DNA from: HGM12587 sp945786935
GTDB taxonomy: Bacteria; Bacillota; Clostridia; Lachnospirales; Lachnospiraceae
Length of the DNA stretch: 64,000 nt
Direction: 5' to 3'
Assembly (NCBI GenBank): GCA_945786935.1
Contig: CALZFY010000005.1
Coordinates: 1-64,000 of the forward strand
Shown: piece by piece, positions 18,662 through 27,223 of the stretch
Layout: every line of letters begins with the position of its first letter
How positions within the stretch are numbered: the stretch's first letter is position 1
Made by a program: the position numbers and the translations under genes
The notes under the pieces: generated by a model
What the model was told of the DNA's origin: nothing
Database searches by the model: none
Seen by the model: only the letters and a program-made list of their open reading frames with translations

Positions 18662-21600
18662 TTAATCCTCACTTTCCCTTCTCTTTACAACAATCCGTAG
18701 TTTACTTATGTCCTTGCCCTTGATATATGTGGATACAATTTCATTTATCTTCGCCTTGAATGAAGTCTCATCCATAGGAGGCATTTCTTCCAGTTTCTTG
18801 ATGAGATCATCTGTATCAATAACAACAGGCTCAAATCCCTTTAGAAGTGCATTGATGCTCTTAACGAAGAAATCATCAACCTTCTTAGGTAAGCTTCCTG
18901 ATGCAACAAATTCATCAATTGCCTGCGCTTCCTGAGCTTTTAGGAACTTCTTCTGATCAAGAACAATTGGATCTGAAATAGTATCCAGGAGCATCTTTGT
19001 CCATTCAGCAACCATGTCATCAATTCGAATTTCAAGGCTATCCAGCTGTCCCATCACATTCTTTGCCTTATCCTCCAGGCTGTATCGGCAATGAGGACAG
19101 ATAGGGCTTGTCTTCAACTCTGTAGGAGTCAGTTCATAACATACTTTAAGTCCAGCCATGTCCTGTTCTAATTCTCCGAGCTTAGCTGATGACAGAATTT
19201 CAATACCTCGCAACTTACGAAGGTTGCCGAGAGCAGCACTTTCCTGAATCTTCCCTCTACGCTTTGCGTCATCAATTCCGAGTCTCTTTTTCTTGTGTTC
19301 CTCGAAGTATATGTCGATGTATTTATCTTTAATCTTTTCCAGCTTTGCAACCACCTTCTGAGCTGCAACATCGCCAAGAGCACCATCCATGATGCTATCT
19401 CTTATCTCACGGAAGGCTGCCTTTCCATTTTCAATATCAGACTTCATACTTGCGCCAAGTTCGATAAATTCGATATTTGCAATGTATGAAACAATATCAG
19501 AGCAGTCGGTCTTAAAAGTTGTATATTCAGGAATCAGCTTAAGAAGTGCAATCTTCTTTCCTAATTCTTCTACCTCATCATATGAAAGACTAAAGTTATT
19601 AAGTTTTGCTGGAGTATTGTACTTAGCACTATAGTTGCTAAATTCATTCTTAACTGCAGTACAAGCTCCACGCATCATGCTAACCTGCTGAGCGTTTGCA
19701 AGAGGCTCGCCCCAAAGTTCAAAACCATCAGTCAATCTTCTCTCAAGAATAACTGCATTGTTGCACATCTCCTGTGCCTTCTTAAGAAGCTCTTCCACTC
19801 CCTTTTCGCGATCATTAGGATTATCAAGAAGTGCCGGATTAATATCTAAAACTTCAAACAGCTTCTTAAGTTCTGCCATAGAAATCTGAGCAGGTCTTGA
19901 GATGTATTTGAATTCATATAAATCAAATACACTCATTTTCGGAACCTTATCCAGATTCGAAGCTGTAAGAGTGCTTCCGTCCTTAAGCGTAATAACAGCA
20001 TAGCCCGCATGTACCAAAGACAAGAAAATAATCGGTGTAAACAAATAATTAATCTTGAATTTCTTATCCACAAACATATCATCATTTGCAGGTTCAAAGA
20101 TATCGGAATAATTAAGTACTCCCTGAGGCTGAAGTTGCTTAATCATATCAATATAGTACGACGCATACTTTGAGCCTTCCGGTCTAATCTTATCTCCGTC
20201 AAGAAGTCCAAAGCTCTGGAGCATCTGTGTAGACTGCTGATTTTTACGACCCGCAAAATGGTCAAACGCAGACCTAACAGCATCGGCCTGATTCTTTCTT
20301 GTAATCTTTGTTTTCATTACAGGATATCCAGGATAGATAGTTCCAAAGTATTCATCTAAACTGATTGATGCAGCCAGATCAATAGTATCCTTAAAAGTCA
20401 TATCTCTGTTGTATTTGCCCTTAAGAACCTCAATCAGCTGATGCATTACACACTTATAGGTAACATTGAAGCACGTGTTTTTATTCTCACTGAGATACTT
20501 AACAAGCTTTTTCTTAAGCATCTGTGCTTTTCCGAGATAAGCGTCTTTATCTTTGCCTTCACTGATATCTGCCTGAGCATTTGCTGCTGCAAACATTCTA
20601 AGCATTTCCTTAAACTCATCACTGCCTCTGAAATAGAAATAAACTTCATCATCCAGGTTATGTGTATCAGCACTCGCATCACCAAATGGAGGCATGATAT
20701 GGATATAGAAATCTCTTTCTGGCTGAGCTGTACTCCTCTCTCCTGGAAGCCCCATAAAGAGATAACCTTCACGGAATATATTGTGAGAATCCCAGTTCAA
20801 GTCGTACTGGTAGATATTAAATCCATTTACATACTGACGAGCTTCCCACTCTAAACAGCTATAAACAACAGTATAGAAGTAACGATTAAGCTCTCCCTCT
20901 GCCATCATGGAAGCCTTCTGCTTAATACGTTCATCATAGTCAACAACTTTATCTACATCGATGTAATACTGGTTATTTGCATCATTATGAATAATAAACT
21001 GACCGGAAACCGTCTTCATAATTTCCTTTAAGGTTGCGTTTACTGCACCCAGAAGGAAATCCGCATCCTGCTCAGGCATAGGAAGATATAAGCACAGATC
21101 ATCCTTAAGATTCTCAGCAGTAAGACCAAACTGTACATCCAAACCGTTAGTAGTCAATCTATGTACACTCAGTGCATAGATAATCTGCAAAGCCATAGGC
21201 TTATACGCTGCCTTTGTAAAGGAACGATTAATAATCTCCTCCAGCTGTCCGCTGGCACCGACAACCCGGCTGATAGTAACATCGCTTTTCAGCAGGCCGT
21301 TAGACTTGATTGCTGGCCAATAATCATCAAAGGAAATAACTCCTGGCTTATCTGCAGGAACCTCCTTATTAAAAATTTCCTTAATTGTTAAAGAAATATT
21401 CTTCAGGATATGTCTGTTCTCAATCAGATAAATCTTGTTAAACACTTCAATGTATGAAGGATGGATAGGGAATAAATCCACAAAATCATCCATCTTAGAA
21501 GACATTCCGGCATAGAGTCCGCTGAACTTCTCCAGATGCTGACGGATCATAGCCTTCTGCTCAGGAGTCTTCTTCAAAATACGTTCGGATACGACATACG

Positions 21601-22354
21601 CTGTCGCTTCCTTAGTTATGATAATCTGTGTAAAACGGTCGCCAACCTTCTTTAAAGTCTCACTTACGAAACTGAATCTCGGATTATCAAATACCTTTTC
21701 CTGCACACCACAGATAAGACGAATCTTAGATTTTGAACACATCTCGGCCATAGACTGAAGGAAAGCAAGGTCAAGTACAATCTGACGCTCATCTCTCGAT
21801 GTAAGATATGAAAGTAACTCATCAATAACAATCAAATATCCCTTATCCGGATACTTTGCCTGGAATGCCTGCATTACTTCTTTAATTAAGCGAGCATTAT
21901 CTCTGACATTATCCAAATCAGGAACTGTATAATCGATTCCTCTGCTTGCAAAATCATCCTCAATCTCTGCAAGAATTACTTCACGAAGAGGCATTGTAAG
22001 ACCATCAACCTTGAGTCTGAGAACTTCAAACTTTCCAGCTACAATCTCCATATCCTTTCCAAATTTCTTATTCTGAACATAAGAGAGATTATCTTCGTCT
22101 GTTGCAATTGCAGCAATAACGGACATCAAGTGTGATTTACCAGTACCATAGTTACCAACAATCATAACTGCCTTATTATCGATAACCTCTTCCATCTGCA
22201 ACTGGTCAATTACAGTTGCCTTCAAATTATCTGCCATAGTATCAGACATAACATAGGTCTGTACCATATCCTGAGCAACCTTCTTATCTGCTGTCTCCAA
22301 AAGCTGGATGGTTGACTCAATCGGTTTAAAGCTAATTAACTCTGAATACTTCAT
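18662..22354 (-). CDS. brxC: BREX ATPase BrxC/PglY
   Basis: The protein has about 1230 residues, of the large BrxC/PglY (DUF6079-like) ATPase type. Walker A GNYGTGKS is at residues 67-74 and a Walker B-like LIVIDELLSYL near 180. A CPHC pair occurs near the C-terminus. I start at ATG 22354 (MKYSELISF), with GGAGG 9 nt upstream; this ATG overlaps the brxF TGA as ATGA, so the two genes are translationally coupled. BrxC is a core BREX protein that is thought to form ATP-dependent assemblies. Confidence 0.85.
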   Translation of the reverse strand: MKYSELISFKPIESTIQLLETADKKVAQDMVQTYVMSDTMADNLKATVIDQLQMEEVIDNKAVMIVGNYGTGKSHLMSVIAAIATDEDNLSYVQNKKFGKDMEIVAGKFEVLRLKVDGLTMPLREVILAEIEDDFASRGIDYTVPDLDNVRDNARLIKEVMQAFQAKYPDKGYLIVIDELLSYLTSRDERQIVLDLAFLQSMAEMCSKSKIRLICGVQEKVFDNPRFSFVSETLKKVGDRFTQIIITKEATAYVVSERILKKTPEQKAMIRQHLEKFSGLYAGMSSKMDDFVDLFPIHPSYIEVFNKIYLIENRHILKNISLTIKEIFNKEVPADKPGVISFDDYWPAIKSNGLLKSDVTISRVVGASGQLEEIINRSFTKAAYKPMALQIIYALSVHRLTTNGLDVQFGLTAENLKDDLCLYLPMPEQDADFLLGAVNATLKEIMKTVSGQFIIHNDANNQYYIDVDKVVDYDERIKQKASMMAEGELNRYFYTVVYSCLEWEARQYVNGFNIYQYDLNWDSHNIFREGYLFMGLPGERSTAQPERDFYIHIMPPFGDASADTHNLDDEVYFYFRGSDEFKEMLRMFAAANAQADISEGKDKDAYLGKAQMLKKKLVKYLSENKNTCFNVTYKCVMHQLIEVLKGKYNRDMTFKDTIDLAASISLDEYFGTIYPGYPVMKTKITRKNQADAVRSAFDHFAGRKNQQSTQMLQSFGLLDGDKIRPEGSKYASYYIDMIKQLQPQGVLNYSDIFEPANDDMFVDKKFKINYLFTPIIFLSLVHAGYAVITLKDGSTLTASNLDKVPKMSVFDLYEFKYISRPAQISMAELKKLFEVLDINPALLDNPNDREKGVEELLKKAQEMCNNAVILERRLTDGFELWGEPLANAQQVSMMRGACTAVKNEFSNYSAKYNTPAKLNNFSLSYDEVEELGKKIALLKLIPEYTTFKTDCSDIVSYIANIEFIELGASMKSDIENGKAAFREIRDSIMDGALGDVAAQKVVAKLEKIKDKYIDIYFEEHKKKRLGIDDAKRRGKIQESAALGNLRKLRGIEILSSAKLGELEQDMAGLKVCYELTPTELKTSPICPHCRYSLEDKAKNVMGQLDSLEIRIDDMVAEWTKMLLDTISDPIVLDQKKFLKAQEAQAIDEFVASGSLPKKVDDFFVKSINALLKGFEPVVIDTDDLIKKLEEMPPMDETSFKAKINEIVSTYIKGKDISKLRIVVKRRESED

Positions 22355-22782
22355 TTGCCATATCCTCCAATCACACACGTAATGTCATAGTTTTCTATAT
22401 TATAGGTCTTATAGTCTGGAAATCCTTCCTCGCTATATATTAGTTTTCCATCTTCACATCTTCCCGGCCAGATTACGCTATAGCGTTTCCGTTTTCGAGA
22501 TGCTATAAGTATCTTAAGCACATCTACCTTGTAATCAGGATTAAACAATACATCGATATCCTTAATTACTACACCGTCTGGAAGTGTGTCCAGTACATTA
22601 TTAAATATCTGCTCCAGCTTCATACTTCGTCGATTTGGCTTACATGCCAACAAAGCCTCTGCCAAAGGCTTACTAACAGATTTTGGTTCATTTATTTTCT
22701 TTATTACTTTCATATAAATCAACAGCCTAGAAAGCATCGCGTCTTCATTCGGCAAGCTGTTCAATTCTATTACCGTCCCCAT
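22351..22782 (-). CDS. brxF: BREX type 3 BrxF, lacking its P-loop
   Basis: The C-terminal half matches the BrxF pattern: VVIKDIDVLFNPDYKVDVL in the Walker B region, then YSVIWPGRCEDGKLIYSEEGFPDY. BrxF is described as a P-loop protein found only in type 3 BREX. In this 143-residue copy the N-terminal part has no GxxGxGK(T/S), so the nucleotide-binding loop is missing. The ATG at 22782 has GAGGAG upstream, inside the remnant of the tcmP-like gene. The N-terminus may have been lost or replaced when that remnant was fused in front of it; whether the protein still works is unclear. Confidence 0.65.
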   Translation of the reverse strand: MGTVIELNSLPNEDAMLSRLLIYMKVIKKINEPKSVSKPLAEALLACKPNRRSMKLEQIFNNVLDTLPDGVVIKDIDVLFNPDYKVDVLKILIASRKRKRYSVIWPGRCEDGKLIYSEEGFPDYKTYNIENYDITCVIGGYGK

Positions 22783-22787
22783 AAGTT

Positions 22788-23251
22788 TCACTCCTCTGTG
22801 ATAGTCTTATCCTTTATGTGGTATGCAATTTTTCTTTGCGTACAAAAATCAATAACCTCCTGTGCCTTCGCATTATAAAAATGTTTATGCTGCGGATATT
22901 TACCACTTACAATATTTGGCTTTCCATAGCAGTTATCATACATAGCTAGGTTTGTTTCCAGACCAGACGCATAATTTAAATCAATAAACGTCATATCAAT
23001 AGCTTGCCTCTTATTAATTCTCATCCTTGTTTTTCCAAGACAATCATCTCTAATCTGAAGCGCAATCAACGGCGATCCAGGCTGATTGTCTTCAAACTTA
23101 CCTTTTCATGAAAAGCAATCCACATAACAAATCTTCTTATTTGTAGCCAAGATTTTCTGCATGTAAGGCGTTAGATAACAGCCTAGCAATTTGTCTTTAA
23201 TAAGTGACCAATTATTCTTTACCTTAAAAAATCGCTATTATCCTTTGACAT
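22788..23251 (-). pseudogene. Decayed three-Cys-motif partner (TcmP-like) gene fragment
   Basis: Reading from ATG 23251 (GGGGGAT upstream) gives MSKDNSDF, then a shift of frame, then VKNNWSLIKDKLLGCY, YMQKILATNKKICYVDCF, an in-frame TGA, and KGKFEDNQPGSPLIALQIR. This is the N-terminus of TcmP proteins (W..IK..L..Y, YIDCFAGKGKF, GSPLIAL). Two lesions are visible: a run of six A (23226-23231) that is one base short, and TGA at 23106-23108 where GGA would restore glycine. The frame stops after about 150 codons, well short of the usual length. An open frame of 93 codons from TTG 23069 is what remains intact. It lies between the XRE gene and brxF, within the BREX transcript. Confidence 0.65.
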
Positions 23252-23270
23252 ACTGTATCCCCCGATTGTG

Positions 23271-23489
23271 CTATTCCTTATTCTCTTTCTCAGGAATCAA
23301 ATCCATAATATCCCCGATATTACATTCCAATGTTTTGCATACCTTCATAAGGACTTCCATGCTGACAGTTTCACCTTTTGAAAGCTTGGTAACGGATGCC
23401 CAACTAATTCCAGCATCCGCCTGTAAGTCTTTCTTCTTCATATCCTTATCGATTAACAATTTCCATAGTTTTTTATAACTTACTTCCAT
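23271..23489 (-). CDS. XRE-family regulator upstream of the BREX genes
   Basis: The 72-residue protein is a single Cro/CI-type helix-turn-helix (KKDLQADAGISWASVTKLSKG). It begins MEVSYKKLWKLL and is clearly similar to the HTH half of the truncated Nudix protein at 17-586. It is the first gene behind a good promoter (23549-23577) and reads into the brx genes, so it may regulate BREX expression and its own. BREX regulators described so far are mostly WYL-type, so this would be a different arrangement. Confidence 0.75.
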   Translation of the reverse strand: MEVSYKKLWKLLIDKDMKKKDLQADAGISWASVTKLSKGETVSMEVLMKVCKTLECNIGDIMDLIPEKENKE

Positions 23490-23548
23490 TTTATCTTTAC
23501 CTCAACCTCACACCGAAAATGCAATATAAAACACTACTTACCAAGTTA

Positions 23549-23577
23549 AATATATCATATTCTCCTCGGTTCCTCAA
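23549..23577 (-). promoter_or_regulatory. Sigma-A-type promoter for XRE and BREX genes
   Basis: On the minus strand TTGAGG is followed 17 bp later by TATATT, about 60 bp before the XRE start codon. It is the only good promoter I see ahead of the whole brx gene series. Confidence 0.6.
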
Positions 23578-23640
23578 CTAATTTTCTCTGCAAACACACG
23601 AATTATTATCAAATTCTTTATAGTTAATCATTTAGCATTC

Positions 23641-23680
23641 CGTAAAATGCGTAAAGTAACGTAAAATGAATCCGTAAAGT
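23641..23680. repeat. Four CGTAAA(A/G)T direct repeats
   Basis: CGTAAA occurs at 23641, 23650, 23660 and 23673, each followed by A or G and T. The cluster lies about 65 bp upstream of the -35 box of the XRE/BREX promoter. Spacing of 9, 10 and 13 bp puts the first three on about the same helix face, as for a regulator that binds repeated sites. Confidence 0.5.
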
Positions 23681-23707
23681 GAATCAATAAATTAACCATG
23701 TATGTAA

Positions 23708-23743
23708 AGGACAGCTACTTCTATCCAATAAGTAATCTGTCCT
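23708..23743 (-). terminator. Hairpin after the relaxase gene
   Basis: AGGACAG and CTGTCCT pair, with an inner TACTT/AAGTA stem. It lies 19 bp beyond the relaxase stop. The following T-run on the minus strand is weak, so termination efficiency is doubtful. Confidence 0.35.
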
Positions 23744-23761
23744 CATCATCACTAATCCTAC

Positions 23762-25633
23762 TTATCTACTCCTATTCCAACGCTTTTCACTGCTGAAACA
23801 ATTAACATTCCGCGTCTCATCCGACTGCTTTTCATCTGTCACATCTACAATACTCATATAATCATCATACAATTCCGAACTATACATTTTCACATTAAGC
23901 TCTTTTAACACCAATGAATGAAGCTTCATATCCGCTTGCAAATCATCAATAGAAAATTGAAACAACTCTGCTTTTACCTTCACTGGAACTTTGTCATATC
24001 TTCCATAATTATTACGAATTTTTGACGATATTACTCTTGCCCTCTCTTCAATAGTTAACGGTCTTTCAATAACCGGTTCAACGTCAGCAACCGCTTCTAC
24101 TATTGGTTTTGGTCTCGAAATCTCCTGAATCTCAAGCTCTTCTGTCGACATTGGTTGAATAGCAATTGTTTCTTCTGTTTCCTCGTCCACTACAACATTC
24201 TGAACACTTTCAACCGATTCTACATGCATGACATTTTCCCGTTCCTTCATCTCATTGAATTCCACAAAAGATAGAATTGGTTCTTTTACCTGTTGCAAGG
24301 TAAGTGTAGAAGCCTTTCGAAACCTTATCTCTTCTAAATAGTCCAGGTATTCCCACTTATTCGAATATACTGTCCCATCGATGTTACTGAGTGCATCATA
24401 CCATAATTCTCGTGCTTTCTCACTGATTGCCACCTGCATTTTTTCAATCTGCTTCTGCTCAAATTCTTCCTTCGTCATAATCGACACCGATAACTCTTCC
24501 AATGTTTTGGAATCATAATCAGTAATCTTCTCTGCCATCAGATACTTCGCATAATCTGAATTCCAATCATCCGAATTAGCATTTTCCATAAAATAATTAT
24601 GTTGAATACTATTGCGTTCAAATGCTAGTTTTCTCTTCTTCTGAGACAATTCTTCTTTTCTTCTCAGATCCGCTTTTTCAGCAGCCGCTTTTCTTTCTGC
24701 TTCAAGCCTTGCTTTTTCTTCTGCAATTCTTTTGGCTTCCAAAGCAGCCTTCTCTTTTACAGCAACATCAATACGCTCTATCAGTTCCGCTTTTCCATAT
24801 CTATCTCCAAGCTTGTTACCACGGATACCCCGCTTCATATCCGGCATAGTAAATGTGACTGTTTTATCTGTAACACGGATGTTCCAACCATAAATACCGG
24901 TCAGGTATTCCACCAACTGTTCAAAGGATTTTACTGCCGGAATCAGCTTATCAATCGTATTTCTTATCATCTCTTTATTTGATGTTACCCCAATACCGTC
25001 CTTCGCATTAGATTGCATCAATCGTTTCTCTACCCAGTAATCATCCCGATGTTTCTTGGTAAGAAGATCCACCTGTTCATATCCTTGAATCAGACATCTT
25101 CTCATCACCCACTTCTTGGCATTATGCATCATTCTTCCTGTGCTTCTATGCTTACATCCCTGCTTCCATTCGCAGGGCTTATAATGCCACTTCTCCTGCA
25201 CTCCTGCATATTTCCTTACTGAATTAAATACGATGTGAACATGCATATTTTTACTACCATGATGACCATCCGGATGTGCTGCAATCACTGCCTGATGCCC
25301 GGGTGCAAAGACAGATAACCATTCTTTTCCAAATGCAAGTGCTTCTTCCATCGTTATATTATCTGTCGGATCAAAGGACATAATATAATGATGTGCTTTC
25401 ACATCCTTCACTGCATTATTTTTACCATAGAATCGATTCGTCTCAATGCATTCTGCTCCAAAAGTATCTACTTCACAGTTAACACCCTCAATCAGATACT
25501 CCTCTCGTTCCATAATTCTTCCCTTTTCATCAAGAATTGGTTCATTTGTGTATTCATCAAACTGGCAGGTCAGATATTCCACAGCAGATGAGTAATAACG
25601 GTTTTTAATCGGAATATGCTTTAATATCGCCAT
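23762..25633 (-). CDS. MOBP-type relaxase
   Basis: The 623-residue protein has the relaxase/mobilization nuclease domain in its first ~300 residues. Visible are the N-terminal KNRYYSSAVEYLT (likely nicking tyrosine), and HPDGHHGSKNMHVHIVFNSV, the three-His metal site of the HUH fold. A long charged coiled segment (Ala, Glu, Lys, Arg rich; about residues 285-335) follows. It would nick the element at oriT and lead the strand during transfer by a helper's secretion system. It starts just after mobC. Confidence 0.85.
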   Translation of the reverse strand: MAILKHIPIKNRYYSSAVEYLTCQFDEYTNEPILDEKGRIMEREEYLIEGVNCEVDTFGAECIETNRFYGKNNAVKDVKAHHYIMSFDPTDNITMEEALAFGKEWLSVFAPGHQAVIAAHPDGHHGSKNMHVHIVFNSVRKYAGVQEKWHYKPCEWKQGCKHRSTGRMMHNAKKWVMRRCLIQGYEQVDLLTKKHRDDYWVEKRLMQSNAKDGIGVTSNKEMIRNTIDKLIPAVKSFEQLVEYLTGIYGWNIRVTDKTVTFTMPDMKRGIRGNKLGDRYGKAELIERIDVAVKEKAALEAKRIAEEKARLEAERKAAAEKADLRRKEELSQKKRKLAFERNSIQHNYFMENANSDDWNSDYAKYLMAEKITDYDSKTLEELSVSIMTKEEFEQKQIEKMQVAISEKARELWYDALSNIDGTVYSNKWEYLDYLEEIRFRKASTLTLQQVKEPILSFVEFNEMKERENVMHVESVESVQNVVVDEETEETIAIQPMSTEELEIQEISRPKPIVEAVADVEPVIERPLTIEERARVISSKIRNNYGRYDKVPVKVKAELFQFSIDDLQADMKLHSLVLKELNVKMYSSELYDDYMSIVDVTDEKQSDETRNVNCFSSEKRWNRSR

Positions 25634-25637
25634 TTAA

Positions 25638-26045
25638 TCACCCACTTTCTTTTCCACTTGCTATATTTACAGGTTTCTTTTGATATTTCTTGCCACAGGC
25701 TACATCCTCAAGTGCCGGTAAGATACGAAATTTTAAATCCACAATCTCCCTGCAAGTCTCTCTGATTTCTCCTCTCAGACTATCTGTGGGAAATCCCTGA
25801 TTGACATATTTTGCAATCTGATTCAAATTAGAACCAATCTTTCCAAGCTGCATGGAATACTCTCGTAAAATTGTTGTATCTCCATAATTAGGAAGTCGCC
25901 TTCCAAGTGCACTTCTCCTAATAAATTCTGATGTGGTAATCCCTGCCTTTCTTGCCTTTTGTTCTATGAGTGCCTTATCCTCTTTGGATATACGCATCTC
26001 CATTCGTGTCATTGCTTCTTTCTTTTTATCTGTATCTTGTCTCAT
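25638..26045 (-). CDS. mobC: MobC-like relaxosome protein
   Basis: The 135-residue protein has an N-terminal ribbon-helix-helix (MEMRISKEDKALIEQKA, GITTSEFIRRSAL) and the MobC-type helix LGKIGSNLNQIAKYVNQG. Such proteins bind oriT and help the relaxase open the DNA. It is directly upstream of the relaxase gene with 4 bp between. Confidence 0.85.
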   Translation of the reverse strand: MRQDTDKKKEAMTRMEMRISKEDKALIEQKARKAGITTSEFIRRSALGRRLPNYGDTTILREYSMQLGKIGSNLNQIAKYVNQGFPTDSLRGEIRETCREIVDLKFRILPALEDVACGKKYQKKPVNIASGKESG

Positions 26046-26475
26046 TTTTTTTACTTCTCCTTCCGTAAAAAAGCAGATTTCAGAATAGTTATCCTCTTCT
26101 GCTTCTACTAAATCTCCAATTACATTTGTGCCGGATACGGCAATATTTTTCGCCGTCGCTATCGCTCCTCCCTCCGGTTATACGCTCACTCCCCTATGGT
26201 CGCTCACGGATAACTCGCTTTGCTCGTGATACACTCCACTTCGTTTCGTGAATATCGTAAACCGAGGAATGTTCTTGCACCACTAACCAGGCTATTCGCC
26301 AGTGGTACATATGGAAAATTTGTTAGACGCTCTGTTTTACAGAAATCATTCATATTCCTTTTCCATACGAAATCTTCCCATAGCTATTGCATCCTTTTTC
26401 ATAAGAGCTCATTCATTCCCTGATGCAAGCCGACTACAGTCGGCAGGTGCTCCATTAAAGTCGCAATTAGTAGAG
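26046..26475. other. Non-coding region between mobC and oriT
   Basis: No gene is supported here. Around 26140-26260 the sequence is rich in TCGCT/CTCAC-type repeats. A perfect short hairpin, GCCGACT-AC-AGTCGGC, lies at 26429-26444. The region is probably the promoter and accessory part of the transfer origin. Confidence 0.45.
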
Positions 26476-26530
26476 CAAGTTCCGCCCTGTGTGTACACAG
26501 GGCAGAACTTGTTGGGGATTGCATCCCCAA
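26476..26530. other. oriT: Probable origin of transfer (oriT)
   Basis: Two inverted repeats are adjacent. The first (26476-26511) has arms CAAGTTCCGCCCTGTGT and ACACAGGGCAGAACTTG with one mismatched pair; the second (26512-26530) is TTGGGGAT-TGC-ATCCCCAA. They lie about 430 bp upstream of mobC and the relaxase in a 690-bp gene-free stretch, the usual position and layout of a MOBP oriT. The nick site cannot be fixed by eye. Confidence 0.6.
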
Positions 26531-26644
26531 GCCCCAGCCGCCCACACCTGTGAGTTGAAAAATATGTCTACTTTGTAGCCTTATTTTTCACTCTTCGGCT
26601 TAACGATACCGTAAGACATTTCATCCTATCCAAACTGTTCCAAT

Positions 26645-26693
26645 AAAAAACTGCCCTACATTTTGGCTAACAATAAGCCTTTTCGTAAGACAG
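26645..26693 (-). terminator. Terminator of the parM-parR-like operon
   Basis: On the minus strand CTGTCTTAC pairs with GTAGGGCAG (two G-T pairs), with an inner GGCT/AGCC stem, and is followed by TTTTTTATTG. It lies 43 bp past the stop of the ParR-like gene. Confidence 0.55.
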
Positions 26694-26735
26694 TCCGACT
26701 AGCGCCCTTTTAATTTTTATGCTCCATTCGCTTGC

Positions 26736-27215
26736 CTAATCCTCATCATCAAACAAACTTCCAAGAGCACTTCTTGTGTCCATATCCATAGAATTATGGT
26801 TATCTGCTTCAAGCTCCCTAACCTCTGTACCTAGATTTTCTTCCGTTGTACAGCATCCGGCTTCTGATACGGATATGGGCGACAATGATTGTTGTGGTTG
26901 CTCCACCTGTAATGGCTTTTGCACCTGCCCCATCATCGCAAGAGATCCGGCGAATAACTGATTTACCATAGCTTGCATCACTTCTTTCACTGTACCAGCA
27001 AATACTTCATTTTCCTTTGATATCGCCACCTGAACTTCCTTTAACATTTTCTGATAATAGTCTGATTCATTATTTTCCTGAATAACAGCTAGCAGTGCAG
27101 CTTTGACGAGGGCAGTTTGCCCACCCTCCGTACCTGCATTTGCATCTAACCATTCTATGATTGCTCTATCTTCAGCATGTTTCGGATTCAAACGAAAAGT
27201 AACGGAATTTCCCAT
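26736..27215 (-). CDS. ParR-like partner of the actin-like protein
   Basis: In this 159-residue protein the first 45 residues (SVTFRLNPKHAEDRAIIEWL) look like a ribbon-helix-helix DNA-binding domain. The rest is low in complexity with Gln and Glu and ends in an acidic GSLFDDED, resembling the filament-binding tails of ParR proteins. It begins 8 bp after the ParM-like gene, so the two form a segregation-type pair. The role is inferred from this pairing. Confidence 0.6.
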   Translation of the reverse strand: MGNSVTFRLNPKHAEDRAIIEWLDANAGTEGGQTALVKAALLAVIQENNESDYYQKMLKEVQVAISKENEVFAGTVKEVMQAMVNQLFAGSLAMMGQVQKPLQVEQPQQSLSPISVSEAGCCTTEENLGTEVRELEADNHNSMDMDTRSALGSLFDDED

Positions 27216-27223
27216 AGCGCCTC

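Noticed and set aside
22788..23069. Independent 93-residue gene
   Set aside because: It has a TTG start without a ribosome site and its sequence continues that of the upstream TcmP-like reading frame; it is a pseudogene fragment.
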